A stretch of DNA of 5,589 nt, from contig JBPCVZ010000044.1 in NCBI GenBank assembly GCA_051010015.1, positions 1 through 5,589 of the forward strand. The letters run 5' to 3'. The position numbers and the translations under genes are program-made. Below are positions 4,461 through 5,589 of this stretch, in pieces; position 1 is the stretch's first letter, and each line of letters begins with the position of its first letter. The DNA is from CAJQQK01 sp051010015 (GTDB lineage Bacteria > Pseudomonadota > Alphaproteobacteria > Rhizobiales > Hyphomicrobiaceae). A model generated the notes under the pieces. The model saw only the letters and a program-made list of their open reading frames with translations, ran no database searches and was not told where the DNA came from.

Positions 4461-5225
4461 TCAACCCATATACAACCCGCCATTGGCATGGACCAGTTCG
4501 CCGGTCATGAAGCGCGATGCGTTCGAGCTGAGAAACACGATGATGTCGGCAATGTCACCGGGTTGCGCCATTGCGCCGAGCGGCACGAGATCGGACTGTT
4601 CGGCCATTTCCGTTTCCGAGAACTGATAGCGCGGCTGCGCCGTGTCGGTGATGCCCGGTGCGATCGCGTTGACGCGGATCCCGTGTGGCGCCAGCGCCAG
4701 TGCCATCGAGCGTGTCAGCCCGATAATGCCGGTCTTGCTCGCGGAATAGTGCACGCCGAGCACGTGCCCGCGCACCGATGACGACGAGATGTTGACGATC
4801 GCGCCGGCGACGTTGTCGGCGACCATGTGGCGGGCCGCGGCCTGGGCAGCGAGGAAACTGCCCTTGAGGTTGACGCCAAGGACGTGGTCCCATTCCGCCT
4901 CCTCGAGGTCGAGGAAATCGGAGCGTGGAAACACGCCGGCATTGTTGACCAGGATGTCGAGCCCGCCGAGGCCGGAATGAGCCGCATCGACAATACGCTG
5001 GACGTCCGCCTTGCTGCCGACGCTGCCTTGGATGAGCATCGCCTCGCGACCGAAGCTGGTGACCTGATCGGCGATCCTGAGGGCGGCATCCTTGTCATCG
5101 AGCCAGTTGATCGCGACGTTGGCGCCGGCATCGGCGAGCGCCAGCACGACGGCCCGGCCAATGCCCTGCTGCGCGCCGGTGACGAGCGCCCTGCGGCCGT
5201 TCAGAGAGGTGCTGGCGAGTGTCAT
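4461..5225 (-). CDS. SDR family oxidoreductase (classical, FabG/glucose-dehydrogenase-like)
   Basis: This complete 254-residue cytoplasmic short-chain dehydrogenase/reductase has the cofactor motif TGAQQGIG (16-23), NNAG (94-97), structural N119, catalytic Ser at S147 or S148 in NISSSS, and the YSASK motif with Y160 and K164. IAPGITDT (188-195) and the C-terminal MTGELVHANGGLYMG fit the classical family. Length is typical. The cofactor choice is not readable: the second strand ends INWLDD, similar to NADP-using FabG-like enzymes but without a clear Arg. The ATG at 5225 is chosen because AGGAG (5232-5236) lies 6 bases upstream and the family N-terminus starts there. The frame stays open further upstream, but that part lies antisense-frame over the GIY-YIG gene. 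The substrate is unknown; family members reduce ketones or oxidise sugars and alcohols. It lies 59 bases downstream of the GIY-YIG gene on the same strand, possibly with its own promoter in that gap. Confidence 0.95.
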   Translation of the reverse strand: MTLASTSLNGRRALVTGAQQGIGRAVVLALADAGANVAINWLDDKDAALRIADQVTSFGREAMLIQGSVGSKADVQRIVDAAHSGLGGLDILVNNAGVFPRSDFLDLEEAEWDHVLGVNLKGSFLAAQAAARHMVADNVAGAIVNISSSSVRGHVLGVHYSASKTGIIGLTRSMALALAPHGIRVNAIAPGITDTAQPRYQFSETEMAEQSDLVPLGAMAQPGDIADIIVFLSSNASRFMTGELVHANGGLYMG

Positions 5226-5284
5226 GACGGTCTCCTGGATTGCCTGCCCGGCGCTCTTATTGAACACCAAGCGGGCGGAGACGT

Positions 5285-5551
5285 CTATCGTGCCGCGTCG
5301 ATCAGCTGCTGTTTGGCGGCGCGCGACAGCTTCTTGATGGCGTGCTCGCGCTTGAGCGCATCGGAACGGCTGCCGCACGGTGCGCTGTAGACCAGCGCGA
5401 CCGGACGGCGCGTCCTGGTGTAGCGGGCGCCGCGCGGGCTCTCGTTGTGCTGGGAGACCCGAGCTGCAACGTCGCGGGCAATGCCGCAGTAGAGCGAGCG
5501 GTCGGCGCAGCGCACGAGATAGACTGAATAGGTTGGAGCGGCATCGGACAT
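5285..5551 (-). CDS. GIY-YIG domain protein (UPF0213/YhbQ-like small nuclease family)
   Basis: This 88-residue protein is a single GIY-YIG nuclease domain with nothing fused to it. The two-part signature appears as VYL (10-12) and YCGI (21-24). R31 and H35 fit the conserved helix residues, GARYTRTRRPVALVY spans 41-55, and E69, the expected metal-binding Glu, sits in a KREHAIKKLSR helix (67-77). All core catalytic positions appear present. The loop before the second motif has R18 where Gly is common. Proteins of this small type are widespread in bacteria; DNA-cleaving roles in repair or recombination have been proposed, and this copy's role is unknown. The ATG at 5551 gives the family's usual N-terminus, with only a weak GGTAG (5561-5565) 9 bases upstream. 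It precedes the SDR gene by 59 bases, with no evident functional link. Confidence 0.92.
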   Translation of the reverse strand: MSDAAPTYSVYLVRCADRSLYCGIARDVAARVSQHNESPRGARYTRTRRPVALVYSAPCGSRSDALKREHAIKKLSRAAKQQLIDAAR

Positions 5552-5589
5552 ACTGCCGGGCTACCAGCATTCGGTTGGCAAGCCGTTAA

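Noticed and set aside
4192..4510. Small open frames on both strands inside the repeat-rich gap
   Set aside because: They run through palindromic, very GC-rich DNA, overlap one another on opposite strands and show no protein family features.
5226..5570. Extension of the right-hand SDR to 369 residues
   Set aside because: The extra part reads through the GIY-YIG gene in a different frame; the SDR family start and AGGAG both point to ATG 5225.
1..5589. CRISPR array, tRNA, rRNA or insertion sequence with transposase
   Set aside because: No regularly spaced direct repeats, no tRNA cloverleaf with CCA-type features, no rRNA-like stretch and no transposase-like protein were found.

Overview
This 5.6 kb window comes from a GC-rich bacterial chromosome, most likely an alphaproteobacterium (Rhizobiales or Rhodospirillales-like). 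The basis is the codon usage, the AGGAG-type ribosome binding sites and the gene families present; the taxon is an inference. Six protein genes are supported, plus several strongly structured intergenic stretches. One gene is cut by the left edge.

Left region (1-1376, minus strand): an SMP-30/gluconolactonase family lactonase is followed 33 bases later by an SDR dehydrogenase that runs off the window. Together they look like the dehydrogenase plus lactonase steps of an oxidative sugar or sugar-acid pathway. Diverging from them across a 172-base gap is a small VOC-fold (extradiol dioxygenase-like) protein on the plus strand (1549-1968), with a GTG start set by a strong AAGGAG.

Middle region (1969-3481): a complete bifunctional mannose-1-phosphate guanylyltransferase / mannose-6-phosphate isomerase (manC type), which supplies GDP-mannose for surface polysaccharide. 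It stands alone, without other polysaccharide genes. Immediately before its start codon are two adjacent hairpins, the second ending in six T residues, so either the upstream gene is terminated there or manC has an attenuator-like leader.

Right-middle region (3482-4460): a 264-base leader with several inverted repeats, including a candidate three-way-junction fold, precedes a 147-codon gene of unknown function with a twin-arginine-like N-terminus. After it comes a 271-base gene-free stretch. This holds a roughly 163-base element with imperfect 20-base inverted termini and GC-rich internal hairpins, then a separate perfect 14-bp hairpin between the convergent genes.

Right region (4461-5551, minus strand): a complete classical SDR oxidoreductase (FabG/glucose-dehydrogenase-like), preceded by a small GIY-YIG domain protein. 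These are ordinary housekeeping or accessory genes. I see no clear undescribed multi-gene system. The signals most worth checking are the structured intergenic elements and the unrecognised 147-residue protein.
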